Source of the DNA: Rugalucina vietnamica
Taxonomy: Eukaryota; Mollusca; Bivalvia; Lucinida; Lucinidae
Reading direction: 5' to 3'
Assembly: GCA_964017185.1 (NCBI GenBank)
Contig: OZ024872.1
Coordinates: 58,707,817 to 58,771,816, forward strand
Length of the DNA: 64,000 bases
Under the pieces are notes generated by a model. It worked only from the letters and a program-made list of their open reading frames with translations. It was not told the origin of the DNA and did not search any database. Shown here in pieces: positions 33,986-55,033 of the stretch. The first letter of the stretch is position 1; the number at the start of each line of letters is the position of its first letter. The position numbers were made by a program, and so were the translations under genes.

Positions 33986-34220
33986 GAGCCTGTGCATGAC
34001 AAAACCAACAATTTGGGTTTCCGACCAGGTCCAACACAAACCAGCCTGTACAGTCACAGAAGAAACCCAGAATCTTGAAAATTTGGGAGTAAGTAGAGGA
34101 GGAAATGTACTATCCGTGTAGCGAAAACAAAGACGCTGATCAGCTTCGCGGTTACCGCGAAGCTGATCTGCGTCTTTGTTTTCGCCCATGCAAATTGTTG
34201 GTTTTCTCACGCACAGGTTC
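33986..34220 (+). mobile_element. Hairpin MITE-1, copy d
   Basis: Complete copy with CGACCAGGTCCAACACAAACC on the left, hairpin closed by CTTCGCGGTTACCGCGAAG, and right terminus TTTTCTCACGCACAGGTTC. Confidence 0.85.
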
Positions 34221-34529
34221 AATAGAATAGTATACCACAGGGTATTAAAATACCATGGCTATTGTATTTAATGATGTGCTAAAATGCTGTTGAATAGCTG
34301 GATTATTATGGTATGTTAATTATTTATACATCTGAATTCCACGTATAAACATGCTCATATCCTATTCAAAAAAGTTATTTTTACGACCGGAATAATACTA
34401 CCATATACTATTTATTGCTTCTCACTTAAAATATTCATTAGGTTTGAAGCTTCAAAGACCCAGTAGACCTCACATGAACTAAAATACGGGGTCTAACATA
34501 GGGCAAAACGCGATGATAACTTAACCATA

Positions 34530-34818
34530 CAACAATTTTCAGTTATGTCAGGATAGTGTCACCGCTTCCTGGGTAAACAATACTACCAGAGGACCATTGT
34601 CCTGAGAATGCTCACCTCAGGATAACCTTTGACCAAAATGACCTTGAAAAATTACCATTCTACAAATTTTGCTTCCTTCTTCCTAAGGATACTCCACGTG
34701 AAGTTTGGCTTTGATTTGCCCAGCGGTTTCAGAGGAGATGTTTGAACATTGTGGACAACAACGACACTGACGGACACCAGAGCAGGGGTATATAATAAGC
34801 TCACCGGCGAGCTAACAA
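34530..34818 (+). mobile_element. Helitron-like repeat fragment with SINE-core prefix
   Basis: Begins with the family-1 SINE core (TCAGTTATGTCAGGATAG), then AGAGGACCATTGTCC and CTCACCTCAGG as at 25110, then one short unit. Ends GGACACCAGAGC, a hairpin AGCTCACCGGCGAGCT and CTAAC. The last bases fit a Helitron 3' end. Confidence 0.6.
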
Positions 34819-35700
34819 TGAGGTGTTTAATGACACAACTAAGTGCCAGTAGGGTTCAAACCGAAGACTTCCCACTAGGCTTCCACCTTCCTTCTGTATT
34901 CCAGGGTACAAATTAGCCAAATACTGGTTAGTATTAAAGTAATCATCAATAAACAAATGTCAGTAACATATTAAAAGAATGAGCAGAAATTTCTACTTTT
35001 GCCTTGGAAGGCTTGGTGTGAAACCTGTGACCAGGAATGAGAGTCAATCCTCTTATATTTTTATTTTGTCTATGTATAACATGCTAGTCTTAGAGATAAG
35101 GTCCTATGTAATGCTTGTACAGAAATTTTCAGAAAACATGACATTTTAAAGCTGCTCTAGAAATAAGCCTCTAGCACCAGCCCTGGTATGGCCTCTGGGT
35201 TGAAGCAGGAATGAAAGACAACACTCTAGGGTTCCTAATGGTCAGTGTATGAGGGCCAGGCTTGGGCAGCATTTATAGTTAGCCGAGTAATACATTGTCA
35301 TTAGCATTAAAACTGATTTGGAGCATTGGCATTAGCTAGTTTATAAAAACAATGCATTGTCATTAGCATTATTCTTCACGATAATGCATTGGCATTAGTT
35401 TTCAGTTTATTTTGCGATAGGGAATCGAACCAGCCCAATAATGGGTTGTACATATCTTCATTGAACATTTAATCAACTATTCTGGTACTTCAAAGTTATT
35501 TAACACATTCATGATAAAGACGATCAACTCGGCATAAGATCAAGAAATGATGTATCGAATTATGAATCCATCAATGTTCAATTTCAAGGCTAGTTTCCGC
35601 ACTGAAACATATTAAAAATTGTATGATTGTATAAATTTGGAAATAGTTTGTAAACAGGATCCTTATTGAATTTAGACAAAGTATGTAAATCAAAGATAAG
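34819..35700. other. Repeat relics and spacer
   Basis: 34825-34905 has a minus-strand tRNA-like box B (GGTTTGAACCC). 35275-35410 has degenerate repeats of ATTGNCATTAGCATT. Nothing coding seen. Confidence 0.4.
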
Positions 35701-35702
35701 TT

Positions 35703-35800
35703 TTGTACAGGGTTCCCACGCTCCAGCGATATGAAAATTCCCTGACATTTCCCTGACTTTTCCCTGACAAATATCTGATTTTTCCCTGACACTTCATCGG
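35703..35800 (-). repeat. Terminal fragment of a DNA transposon-like repeat
   Basis: On the minus strand the segment ends with GAGCGTGGGAACCCTG, preceded by three or four copies of TCAGGGAAAA. Such a CAGGGTTCCCAC terminus is reminiscent of hAT-type elements. Only one end is visible. Confidence 0.4.
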
Positions 35801-36956
35801 CATTTCAACCGATGATTTTCTTCTCTTTCAATTGTTTTACCCGATCAATTGCAATGCAAATGCATAATATTATGATACCTGTAGTTATAAAAGTACTGAA
35901 TTACATTACTGATTTATTTGGTCTACTTATTTGAACAAACATAACATTTATTATCCAGCTTAATTTTTTTGGAAATCCAAACAAGAACTAATTCAATGTA
36001 CATGTACAATGTCAATGTAATGTGTGTGATTCTGTTGCATAGTTTTCAAATGCTCAGCATGACAGATACAGTGCAAACAAACTAAAACTACTACAAGTCA
36101 TTTGTTTCTTTATAGACAAGTTGAGCTAAAACATTCAAGTTGTCAGTTTTTCAATCATGTTGGTATGAACAAGTGATTCCTTGGTACATAATCAGGACTT
36201 GTTATTAAAAAAACGCATCTTAATGTAATCACATGAAGGTCATAAATGTAGGGGCAAGAAGAGAAGACTCAGAGAATGACACACTTAAAATGCCACTTAA
36301 AACACCAGACAAACATACAACACTATTTGTCATATTTAAATCAATATAGCTCGGCACTTTAGGCAGTCAAGCTAAAATTGGCTTTAAAGCAAAAAATCAT
36401 TGTTCATGCCACACAGCTGATAATCTGTACAAAGAACAAACATACAGCACTATTTCAATTTTTTATTTTTATTTTATCACATTCATAACATACAGAACAA
36501 AATTTTCAAGAACTTTGTGCTCATTCATTTTCATAAATTAATCCCGCTTTATAGGGACACAAATATACATGTACTTTTATTTTAATCTCTTAAATGATGT
36601 TTTAAAAGCTGTCAACTCTTGAAGTTCTTTTGGGCTACTTTGTAAACTCTACTGCTAGTACTGTTAAAAATAGTGAACAAGCTTACTTATTTTGGACAAA
36701 GAATGACATTTGCATGCTTCAAATTTACCAAAACAAAATTTGAACAGCCGGCTTTGTGGGAAGACAAAACCAACATATCGTTTTGACATGTCTTAACTGT
36801 GGATTTTTTGCCAAAAATTATAAATAAAAAAACAACAACAACAACTTTGCAGTTTCATGAGCATCACAACTGATTGTTGATCAGAATTATGATTTTTCAT
36901 TCAAACTGATAAATCAATAGCACAAAGTTCTGTTTCAAGATCAAGAAATAGCACAA
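35801..36956 (-). other. PSMC1: PSMC1 3' UTR and downstream flank
   Basis: Downstream of the PSMC1 stop on the minus strand. Minus-strand AATAAA hexamers at about 36576-36581 and 36462-36467 are candidate polyadenylation signals, giving a 3' UTR of roughly 380-490 nt. Beyond these the stretch is AT-rich without other features. Confidence 0.5.
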
Positions 36957-46601
<9,645 letters not shown>

Positions 46602-46603
46602 TT

Positions 46604-46720
46604 TTCGCCGGAAGTAATCAACCAAATTATCCGCAACGGTGTATTTTCATCGACAGCGTACCCAAGTCAACTCGTACCCATTTTGGTCAACTCATACCTA
46701 CTTTTTGGTCAACTCGTAAG
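46604..46720 (-). promoter_or_regulatory. PSMC1: Putative PSMC1 core promoter
   Basis: CCGGAAGT (plus-strand 46608-46615), the ETS/GABP core typical of TATA-less housekeeping promoters, lies within 10-15 bp upstream of the proposed ATG. Further upstream (46664-46720) are three copies of a GTCAACTCGTACC minisatellite. No TATA box seen. Transcription start is not determined. Confidence 0.45.
46664..46720. repeat. GTCAACTCGTACC minisatellite upstream of PSMC1
   Basis: Three units of ~24 bp with GGTCAACTCGTACCCATTTT-type sequence. The same motif occurs four times at 48551-48628. Confidence 0.85.
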
Positions 46721-46729
46721 ATCCAAGAC

Positions 46730-47045
46730 TATACAAGCCGATACGACCTAGATAGGCAAAATAATAAACAGCTTTGATTTTAACAATGGAGTATGGAAAC
46801 ATTTTAGTATCACAATTAAAAAGCATTTAGATCTACAATGGTTATATTTTTCTCCTCTGTTAGAAATATAGTGTGATCAAGTTCAGTTTACATCAGCTGG
46901 AACAATCAAATCAAACTAGCTAGTTTTCTTTTTCATAATTGACAAAAATGTTATTTTCGAATGTTTTTCAATAGCTAAACACATAATTAATTTATTTTAT
47001 GACAAATTAATAGTTTAATGCATACGTAAGCTTGTTAGAAAATCT
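46730..47045. other. AT-rich spacer upstream of PSMC1
   Basis: No feature recognised. Confidence 0.4.
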
Positions 47046-47049
47046 CATA

Positions 47050-47586
47050 CTCCCATCGTGCCGATAGCCAATACCTGTAGCATTGGCTATCCGCACGACG
47101 GTCGGGCCGATAACGCCGCTTATCGGCACGACCGTCGTGTGGATAATTAGAGATTATCACATGGGCATTTTGGTTATCGCCCGCAGTGTCAACCCGAGAC
47201 TCCACTATCAAGCCCGAGAGCTTTAGCTCGAGGGCTGATAATGGTCGAGGGTTGATACATCTTCTTAATCCTCTATTCCAAAGATTTGTTAGAAATGCGA
47301 AAAACGTTTATTTCTGCTTTGAAAAAGAAAATGGCACCATAAAAATGACGTTACGATGACGTAACGTCATTGAACTTGACGTCACATATACCGTGGCGCG
47401 ACAACGTCGCATGCGGGCATTATAACCTCTCTCCGTTCAAAATGCATGATTTCCGGTTATCAGCCCGCTCATGCTGATAACCAGAGGGCGGGAAACACAT
47501 TATCACATATGCAAACTTGAGGTTATCGCTGGAAATATAAGTCTGTGATAAGCGGCGTTATCGGCACGACCGTCGTGCGGATAGCC
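47050..47586. mobile_element. TIR element with large terminal hairpins
   Basis: GGCTATCCGCACGACGGTCG through GCTTATC (47085-47124) is the inverse of 47547-47586 with one mismatch: 40-bp terminal inverted repeats, 502 bp apart in total. The left end also folds on itself: CACGACGGTCG..GCCGATAA, a CGCCGC loop, TTATCGGC..CGACCGTCGTG (about 47092-47139), and an ATTGGCTATC/GATAGCCAAT stem lies at 47053-47090. The interior repeats GGTTATC and GATTATCACAT words. No transposase frame. Confidence 0.75.
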
Positions 47587-47988
47587 TCAGCCAAAGAAAG
47601 CAATAAGAAAATTGAAATTCAGAGAAGAGCAGCTAGATGGGTGAAATACAACGTCTGCCCTTATGAAAGTGTTACTAACATGTGTGAGCTTGGTTGGCGA
47701 TCACTTGCAAATAGACGTATTGATGCCCGGATGATAATGTTATACAACATAATACACGGTTAAGTGGCAATAGAACTACCAACATACTTTGAGAGACACA
47801 TGAGGTACACTCGTCACATGCACCCTCTTGCGTATAGGCAGATACACACAGCTGTCAGTTATTACCAGCACCCTTTTTATCCTGCATCAGTAGTACTCTG
47901 GAACAGACGTCCTTCTGATGTTGTCTTACTGGACGATATTGACTCATTCAGAAATGGAGTCTGCAAGGTCAATCATTTGTCACCTTAA
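47587..47988 (+). pseudogene. LINE 3'-terminal ORF fragment
   Basis: Plus-strand frame IQRRAARWVKYNV..LGWRSLANRR..MLYNIIHG, one in-frame stop at 47761-47763, then LPTYFERHMRYTR..FYPASVVLWNRRPSDVV..SFRNGV to a stop near 47988. This is the conserved C-terminal region after the reverse transcriptase of CR1/Jockey-group LINEs (compare VQRTAARW and IPVWNSLPSSVV in the LINE at 11128). It starts abruptly at the neighbouring TIR element. Confidence 0.85.
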
Positions 47989-47999
47989 ATTTTATACAC

Positions 48000-48545
48000 T
48001 GTTTTTAAAAACATTTTAATCTCACATCTTCTTCACTAACACTTTTATCTTTTTATCAAGTCTCTCTATTGCACATTTTATCTCCTGCAATCTTGCTTTT
48101 ATCCTAGCACTGACACCGCAACTGCACATAATACTCGAAAGAGGGCGTTGACTTGTACCTGCCCTATACGTTTATAGGGACATGTATAGGCTAATGAAAA
48201 CAGGCAGGATTCTGCCTGTGAGTCTTCAGCGAGATTTTACGAGATTTCGTTTAAATTGCATAATTATTTAGTTAATTTCATGATTTCGTAACATAAGTCT
48301 TTGGAATGACGATCAAATTAAGAATGAATGATGTAAATAACAATAATGGCTCAATAATCAATAAGAATAAATATCTTAGTGATTTGCATAATATTTGAAA
48401 CTATGTTACGCTAGGTTTGATTGGAATATCGATTTTTTGAATAAGCCAATGAAAACCAAGGAGACAGTTACCTATGCCAGTTGTCACGTTTGGTGATAAC
48501 GGGGTACCAGTTAAAAGAGGGCGCTGGCGTATGAAAAGATAGATA
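48000..48545. other. Spacer, no feature recognised
   Basis: Contains one further GACTTGTACCTG word resembling the minisatellite near 48147 and otherwise unique AT-rich sequence. Confidence 0.4.
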
Positions 48546-48550
48546 GATAA

Positions 48551-48797
<247 letters not shown>

Positions 48798-48918
48798 TTT
48801 TTATGTTTTGTTTTTAGTAATATAAAATGCAGCGATATATAATGCAGCGGCTCCTAATAGATGTTAAGAACTTGGTCAGTTATCTTGAAACTAGATTTCA
48901 CTTCACAAGTAAATATAA

Positions 48919-49595
48919 GAGCTGTCGCAGGACAGCGTAGCTCGCCTGTCTTGTGCTTTGCCACTAAATTTATCAAAATCTATGACCCATGAGGTCGCTC
49001 AGGTGGGTCGTAAAAGCATAAAATTTCAGACCAATATCTACAAACATGCAAAGTATCAACTTGATCTATCAATATGTTCAAGAGATATAGACTTCTAACA
49101 ACTTTAACGAAAAACTTCAACAAAAAATTTCTAAATCTGTGACCTTGACCTCACGGTCACCCAGGGTGGGTCATGATGGTACTCCATAAAACTTCAGACC
49201 AATATCTTCAAACATGCAAAGTATCAACTTGATCCATCAGCATGTTCTTCTTAAATCTTTAATGAAAAACTTTAACATACAATTTCTAAGTCCGTGACCT
49301 TGACCTCAAGGTCACCCAGGGTAGACCACGGTGGTACTGCATAAAACTTTAGATCAATATGTACCAACATGCAAAGTATCAACTTGATCCATCAACATGT
49401 TCAAGAGATATAGACTTCTAAAAACTTTAATGAAAAACTTTAACATAAAATTTCTAAGTCTGTGACCTTGATCTCAAGGCCACCCAGGATGGGTCATGAT
49501 GGTACTGCATAAAACTTCAGACCAATATCTACTAATATGCAAAGTATCAACTTGATACATCTACATGTTCAAGAGATATAGACTTCTATGATGGC
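48919..49595 (+). repeat. Dispersed repeat with four ~155-bp internal units
   Basis: Starts with a hairpin AGCTGTCGCAGGACAGC and TAGCTCGCC. Units then share CAAAGTATCAACTTGAT, CAAGAGATATAGACTTCTA and GTGACCTTGACCTCA. The terminal hairpin plus AGCTCGCC word and tandem interior are typical of bivalve Helitron-like non-autonomous repeats; assignment is inference. Confidence 0.65.
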
Positions 49596-50228
49596 CCCGA
49601 CTTAAAGCTATTCATTTTAGTTGGTTGGGGCCGGAGCTTCTTGTCTGTTGCTTGGCCCACCGGGGTCCAAATGGTGTTTTTCTTTTGCTCCGGAGTTAGT
49701 AGGTTATTCGGCGCCCAGGGATCTCCATCGTCGGGCAGCTTACTCAATCTGTGAGTCCTGGTTTTTGATTCATCAGGATGTTTATCATGATTTATTTGTT
49801 TGTTCTTGATGATTCATTGACTAGTTAGAGATTCACCACGAGGACCGAAGAACTAACTAAATGTTGTGAACCACTGCAGAAGCTGAGGGTGAGGTTAGGT
49901 ACCTGTAAAACCGGTTTAAGCCCGCCAGTAACTTTGTGTTACTGATCGTTCCAAGTCGATACTTCTGTAGTGGTTCTTTTTGTTTTATGTCTTGGTGTTT
50001 AAAATTTTTTGTGCTGTTGGCGCCTTATGTATGTTTTCATATTTTTAGTTAAGTTAAGGTAACTGAGTGGCCACCTATTGGGAAAATAGCTGCTCATTCG
50101 GCTTACGATATGTTTCATGGTATAAGTACCTGATTGTTAGTTTGTTTTTTTCCCACCTCGGTTTTTGGAGTGGGAATCTTTTTCTGATTGCGCCTTTTCC
50201 TGATCTTTGCCTACTTGTACCTTTTTCT
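49596..50228 (+). mobile_element. GFWSGN-family dispersed element, longest copy
   Basis: From CATTTTAGTTGGTTGGGGCC through GTTGCTTGGCCCACC and GGCGCCCAGGGATCTCC to GGAGTGGGAATC and CTTTGCCTACTTGTACC. About 90% similar by eye to 6841-7409 but extends ~60 bp further left. No frame longer than ~100 codons; peptides from it are artefacts. Confidence 0.85.
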
Positions 50229-50346
50229 AAAAACTTTAACCGAAAGTGTGACGCGGACGCGGACGTACACGTAAATGTAAACGTAAACGCGGACGACCGA
50301 GGTGACAACAATAGCTCTGTGCACTTCGTGCAGGCGAGCAATCAAT
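50229..50346 (+). mobile_element. Helitron-like 3'-end fragment
   Basis: ACTTTAACCGAAAGTG, repeated GACGCGGACG, then a hairpin CTGTGCACTTCGTGCAG and GCGAGCAAT. GC-rich GACG repeats followed by a terminal hairpin match the 26400-26463 end design. Confidence 0.5.
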
Positions 50347-50412
50347 TGGGTACAAGTAGGCAATGACCAGGAAGGTGCAATCAGGAAGAAATTCCCACTT
50401 CAAAAACCGAGG
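50347..50412 (-). mobile_element. GFWSGN-family 3'-end fragment, inverted
   Basis: GGTACAAGTAGGCAATGACC and AATTCCCACTTCAAAAACC are the inverse of the element's last ~65 bp. With 49596-50228 they form inverted copies around the Helitron-like fragment. Confidence 0.75.
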
Positions 50413-52757
50413 GAAAAACTACTTTTTTTTTTCAATTTAAATCTCTCTGTTTTTCTGATGCATGCAAAATTAATCTTGTTTTAAATTGATATTCTGTTTT
50501 GTAAATGACGCCTTTCATTACAGCTCAAAATAATTAGTACCGCAGATAATCCAATTAAAGATCACGCTCAGTAGCCATATGATGACAATCATAATCTATT
50601 CACTATGGCCTACATTGTTATTTGGTGATTGTTTGACACACTTATAATAGGTGAAAATATAGAGCACATTACTGTTGTATAGCAGTTTTGAGCTTACCGT
50701 TCCGGGTTATGTGCACTGTACCCCGTGAAATTTCATCCAGTTTTAACAAATTTATGGCCAATTCGCTTACTGGTTCTGTCCGCATAAAATGATTACCTCC
50801 CTTGTAACTTAAAAAAAAGGTCTATAATGTATAATATGGAATGGGTGTGGGTCTCCAAGGTATGCATGTTTTCAGTGTGTGTTTTGTTACTATGTCATGT
50901 ATCACTATTGTTATTTGCATGTATTGTTTTCTCATGTTGCTTGTATTAAGCCTGAGATATTGAATAAACTGTAAACTGTCCGAATACTAGTACACAATAA
51001 TTGATGTTTGTCACGTGATTGTCCACCTTGTTTTAGGGAACTTGGTAGAACTGCTGTTTATATTTGAAGAGATCTGTGGATATTTTAAAGGACATGAGTA
51101 TTAAGCATGAAAGCAGGGAATTGAAAAAAAGCATTTAGGGAGCTGCGGAGAAAAGCCATTTTTGTTTCAGGGAGCAGGGAGCAATGCCTCCCCCCCCCAC
51201 TAGAAGTACCTCAATAGAATATTACACTTCTTTAATTAAATAGAATTTTTTAATAGAATAGTTTTATGACTACACAGTGAATCTATTTATTCCGCCGCTG
51301 ATGTTTCAAAGCCAAAAATACACCACTGAAACTTTGGGTCCAATATAGTCCTAACGATGTCCGCATTCAAACGCAGTGTACGAAAACCAACGAGGAACGG
51401 CGGCCAAGTCAGTGTGTGGAAACTACGCACGTGATTTTTTTTCCACACTGACAAGTCAACCGTCCCACCCGTTGGGTCGACAAAACCTGAAACCAAAAGT
51501 TTCAATCAAAATAATTAGACATCATTGACAATAAGAAGTAAAAGAAAAAATAAGATCTTCAGTGACTATATGAAAGAAGTTGTAAGGGGAAGGTCAATTA
51601 AGAAAGTATACAGATTTTAAAGGTGATTTGACTGATTATTGCAGCCCTGCTAAAGCAGTTCATTGCACTTCTTAATGCAACCGTTTGGTGTTGCTCACAA
51701 CACGAAACTTAAAAAATCGTCGCCACAGACTGTGGTACGGTTGCCGGAAGGTTGTTTAAATATAATTTGTCACAACATTTCTTATTAATTTGCAAATAAA
51801 AACCGTTGAGCGACATGGATCACAAATGAGAAAAGCCGGGGATCATCGCGATTAATGAATGTGTCATTGTCACATTTGTTTTGGATTTTCCAATGACACC
51901 ATATGCAAATTTACTAATGGCATCATTGGTAGCAATGCGTACATCATGTAGCCTACATAGATCTACATAGCGATCAGAATTCCTTGAACATTTTCCATTT
52001 TCATATGATAAAACTGGTGAAACCGTATTGTGGATCTACTCAGTGGTGTCATTGTTAGACGCAAAGGTTTCGAGTTGAGTCTGCACGTTCAGGAAAATTG
52101 CACTGCCTTGTGAATATTGTAGAAAGTTTCTTTTTAGAATATAAATGTATCCGGTCAAAATAGTAGGCGTATGATCTACTCGCGTGGTAAAAATGGTATG
52201 CTTAGTAACCATTGGCGCAAAGCGTAAAACTTTAAACGATCTGATCATTGGTAACAATATTAAGAACTGAACGCATGCTTAACACCTAAGCTACATCTGG
52301 CCATTAATACCAATATTAAGACTCGAACGCACACTACATCAACACTGATCATGTTTCAATGGTTTACCTAGTGTTTCAGTGTTGTTATGCTCATAAGACT
52401 TACCTATATTTATATGACGTCTAAATACTGATCATATACATAAGATCAGACATGCTTTAGTAAGCAAAGATGAATGGGTCGACGCAAGTAAAGCAAGTCT
52501 CATCCCTAAATCCAAGGGGGGCGGTAAGAAACTGAAATAATAAATACATGTATGTAAGTTCAGATACATACGATCAACATACAGAACATCGACCGGCCAT
52601 ATGAGTATCTCTAAGACTTCCCATTCAAGTAATCAAACTTAACTCAATATATTTAGACATACGCAAAGTAGAAACACTGCTGAAAGAGACACCAAAAAGA
52701 GAAATAAGTCAAAGAAAATGCAACAGAATATCTGCCTTAGAACTGTCTATAATTAAT
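50413..52757. other. Gene-free stretch
   Basis: 50880-50975 resembles a retroelement 3' end (GTATTGTTTTCTCATG, then AATAAA at about 50963). 51120-51200 has GGGAGCAGGGAGC and a C8 run. 51287-51505 and 52036-52257 have minus-strand frames without recognisable features. Nothing else supported. Confidence 0.35.
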
Positions 52758-53117
52758 AACTGGGGCTTAAACCGCTCCCAAGGTACCACAACCTCAACCC
52801 AGCTGCTGCAGTGGTTCAAAACTTTTAGTTAGTTCCTCTTTCGGTTCTCAGTGAATCTCTAACAAACCAATCACGGTCGAACAAATAAATATGGAAGCAC
52901 CATAGTTAATAAAAACTTGGGGAAGACATAAAACAACAAACTACATGGCAACTAGGAAGCAGTGAAAATCTGCAAAAGAGAAACACTTTTTGCACATCAG
53001 TGGGCCAAGCAACATATGGGGAAAAGCCCCGGTCCCTAGCAACTAAAGTGAAAAGGTACAAGTAGGCAAAGATCAGGAAAAGCGCACTCAGAAAAAGATT
53101 CCCACTCCAAAATCCGA
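52758..53117 (-). mobile_element. GFWSGN-family copy with permuted order
   Basis: On the minus strand the 3' module (GAGTGGGAATCTTTTTC, CTTTGCCTACTTGTACC) comes first and is followed by the 5' module (CACTTTAGTTGCTAGGG, GTTGCTTGGCCCAC, then GAACTAACTAAAAG and GCGGTTTAAGCCCC). In the 49596 copy the 5' module precedes the 3' module, so the family carries the 3' module at both ends or as tandem units. Confidence 0.75.
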
Positions 53118-53840
53118 GACGCTTTCCTAACGTCCGACCCATTGGCGTGCAATTGAAGGCAACATTATATATCAGACGGTCGAACCACTGTTACGTTAAT
53201 ACCAGTACAAATGTCTGCTTGCGGGTTGTCTTCTGTCTCTATAGGGAGATATATGCTGACTCGGCGTGAGATATGTTCTTTTTGTTTTAGTATCTTATTG
53301 TCAATTTAGATATTTTCGTTTTTTTCGAGTTGGACTTCCGTTCTGATTGTACCATTTCCTGATCTTTACTTACATTTGCCTTTACATTGACTTTTACAAA
53401 GTGTTGTTTTTTGTGTTTCTTTATTGAGTATATATTTGTTTACCTGATTGATTCATTTCTAAGCACAATGCATTTTTAATTTCAATATATCAAACAAATC
53501 TAGACGCATCAATGCATTGGCACATATTTAAATACTCCAAGAAAAGTAAGGTTTAAATACGGAATAAGATATCGCCTGCTAGATGTCTTGAATCTTGAAA
53601 TACAAATCGCAAGCTTAATGCATTTGAGGCAAAAAATGAGAGATGATGCAAAGAAATTTATATGTATTGTATTGATTTTACATGTATTATCATGTCAATT
53701 CACACACATGTATGCTAAACCTCCAGGGTGCATCTACATAAATAGTGCGTTTATGGTTGCCGGAGAAGAAGTTGTTTTAGGCTGGCCGAAGGTTTGGGAA
53801 ATCAAACAGCTTGTTTCATTCAGGTCTTTGGTCTCCGCCA
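53118..53840. other. Spacer with diverged GFWSGN fragment
   Basis: 53335-53385 (GTTGGACTTCCGTTC, TTTCCTGATCTTTAC) is a diverged plus-strand fragment of the same family. The 85-codon frame at 53588-53845 has a hydrophobic middle but no recognisable family, and its 3' part runs into a repeat. I do not call it a gene. Confidence 0.4.
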
Positions 53841-54020
53841 ACTGAGGCTGGGAGAAAAAAGATGGACTGGCCTGCTCGTGCCTCCAGGCCAAATTACCCA
53901 TACACACTTGTAAGCTTAAGTTGTTTACTTGGGTGGTGATATAATTGCACCACATTTCGGATGTCCAAGAAGTCCCATAAAACTGTATGACCATCAGTTG
54001 TTGCTTGGGGCATTAAGCAG
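53840..54020 (+). repeat. Dispersed AGGCACAAGCAGCCC-family repeat, fragment
   Basis: CTGCTCGTGCCTCCAGGCC and TAAGCAGCAATTCAAACAAG match pieces of 28690-28970 in opposite orders. Partial and diverged. Confidence 0.45.
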
Positions 54021-55033
54021 CAATTCAAACAAGAAAACAATAACTTTTGGCTTATCGTTTTTATGTCGTCACTTATCGTCCGTTGGCTACGTTGGCGAAT
54101 GTGTCCAACAATTATATATATCACGTTTGGCTGGGTCCATTACAACCATTAATTGTAAAGGATAAGTGAAGACTCATCAGACAGTGTCTGCTATCCATAT
54201 GGTATTATCTTATGGTTTCGTCTGTGAGAACTGTACTTGATATTGAGTTACTGGTGCTTATACGCATTTGCCATGTACACAACTTGCAGAGTCATCCCTT
54301 GAATTAACTCATTGTTTGAAATATTTAATATTAATGCCTTTTCAGCTCTATTCTTTTAACCATTAAAACAATAGTACTTTATGAGTTAATAAAGATATTA
54401 CGCATAGATTTTATTGTGTACGGTACGACGTGTTGTTTACTAAAATTATTGATTTAACGTTATTGAATTACCTGTGAAGATGAAAAGACATTTTAAACTA
54501 CCGTTTTGTCGCATTTAGCTTCGTTCATCCGTGCAATAGATATGTGCAGATTGTCACCAGCACACCCGGAAGTTACTCAACATTATTGGGAATGGCTTTT
54601 CTTGAAGATGAGATAATTATAGTTTCCACAATAATTGGTGAGGATCCGGATGATATAATTTATCTGAAACAACATTGAGCTACCAAACAGTGAATATCAT
54701 TGACACAGAAAACAGGCATCGGTGGCTTCGCTGGCTGTTCAAGGTACAATCACAAATGAGCTTATTTTTTTAGTTTGTTCCAAAACTGTTTTAACAAATA
54801 TATTTTAATTCAGATAATACTTTATTTAAGCAATTTAATTCACTTTGCTTCAGTATTATAGAAAGTTTAAAGTGAACAGTTCATTAATCAAAGCACACCA
54901 TAACTTTTAAAACATGCGAAGCAAGTCAAGTTTAATTTCGTACAATTTCATGTTCGTTAATGCATGTCTTTCACGTTTTTCTTTCAGGGGAAATGAAAAT
55001 CTATTACTCAAAGCGACGTATTAGGCTTCGTAA
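54021..55033 (+). other. Upstream flank of the Toll-like receptor gene
   Basis: No coding exon recognised. TTTTTCTTTCAG|GGG ending at 54988 is a plausible 3' splice site, which would place the start codon 46 nt into a second exon with a non-coding first exon upstream. No TATA box or clear NF-kB site was identified. Confidence 0.4.

Noticed and set aside
51287..51505. 72-codon minus-strand frame in relatively GC-rich DNA
   Set aside because: No motif, splice context or family resemblance could be identified.
53588..53845. 85-codon plus-strand frame with a hydrophobic segment, upstream of the TLR gene
   Set aside because: No recognised family, and its 3' part overlaps a dispersed repeat fragment; insufficient to call a gene or exon.
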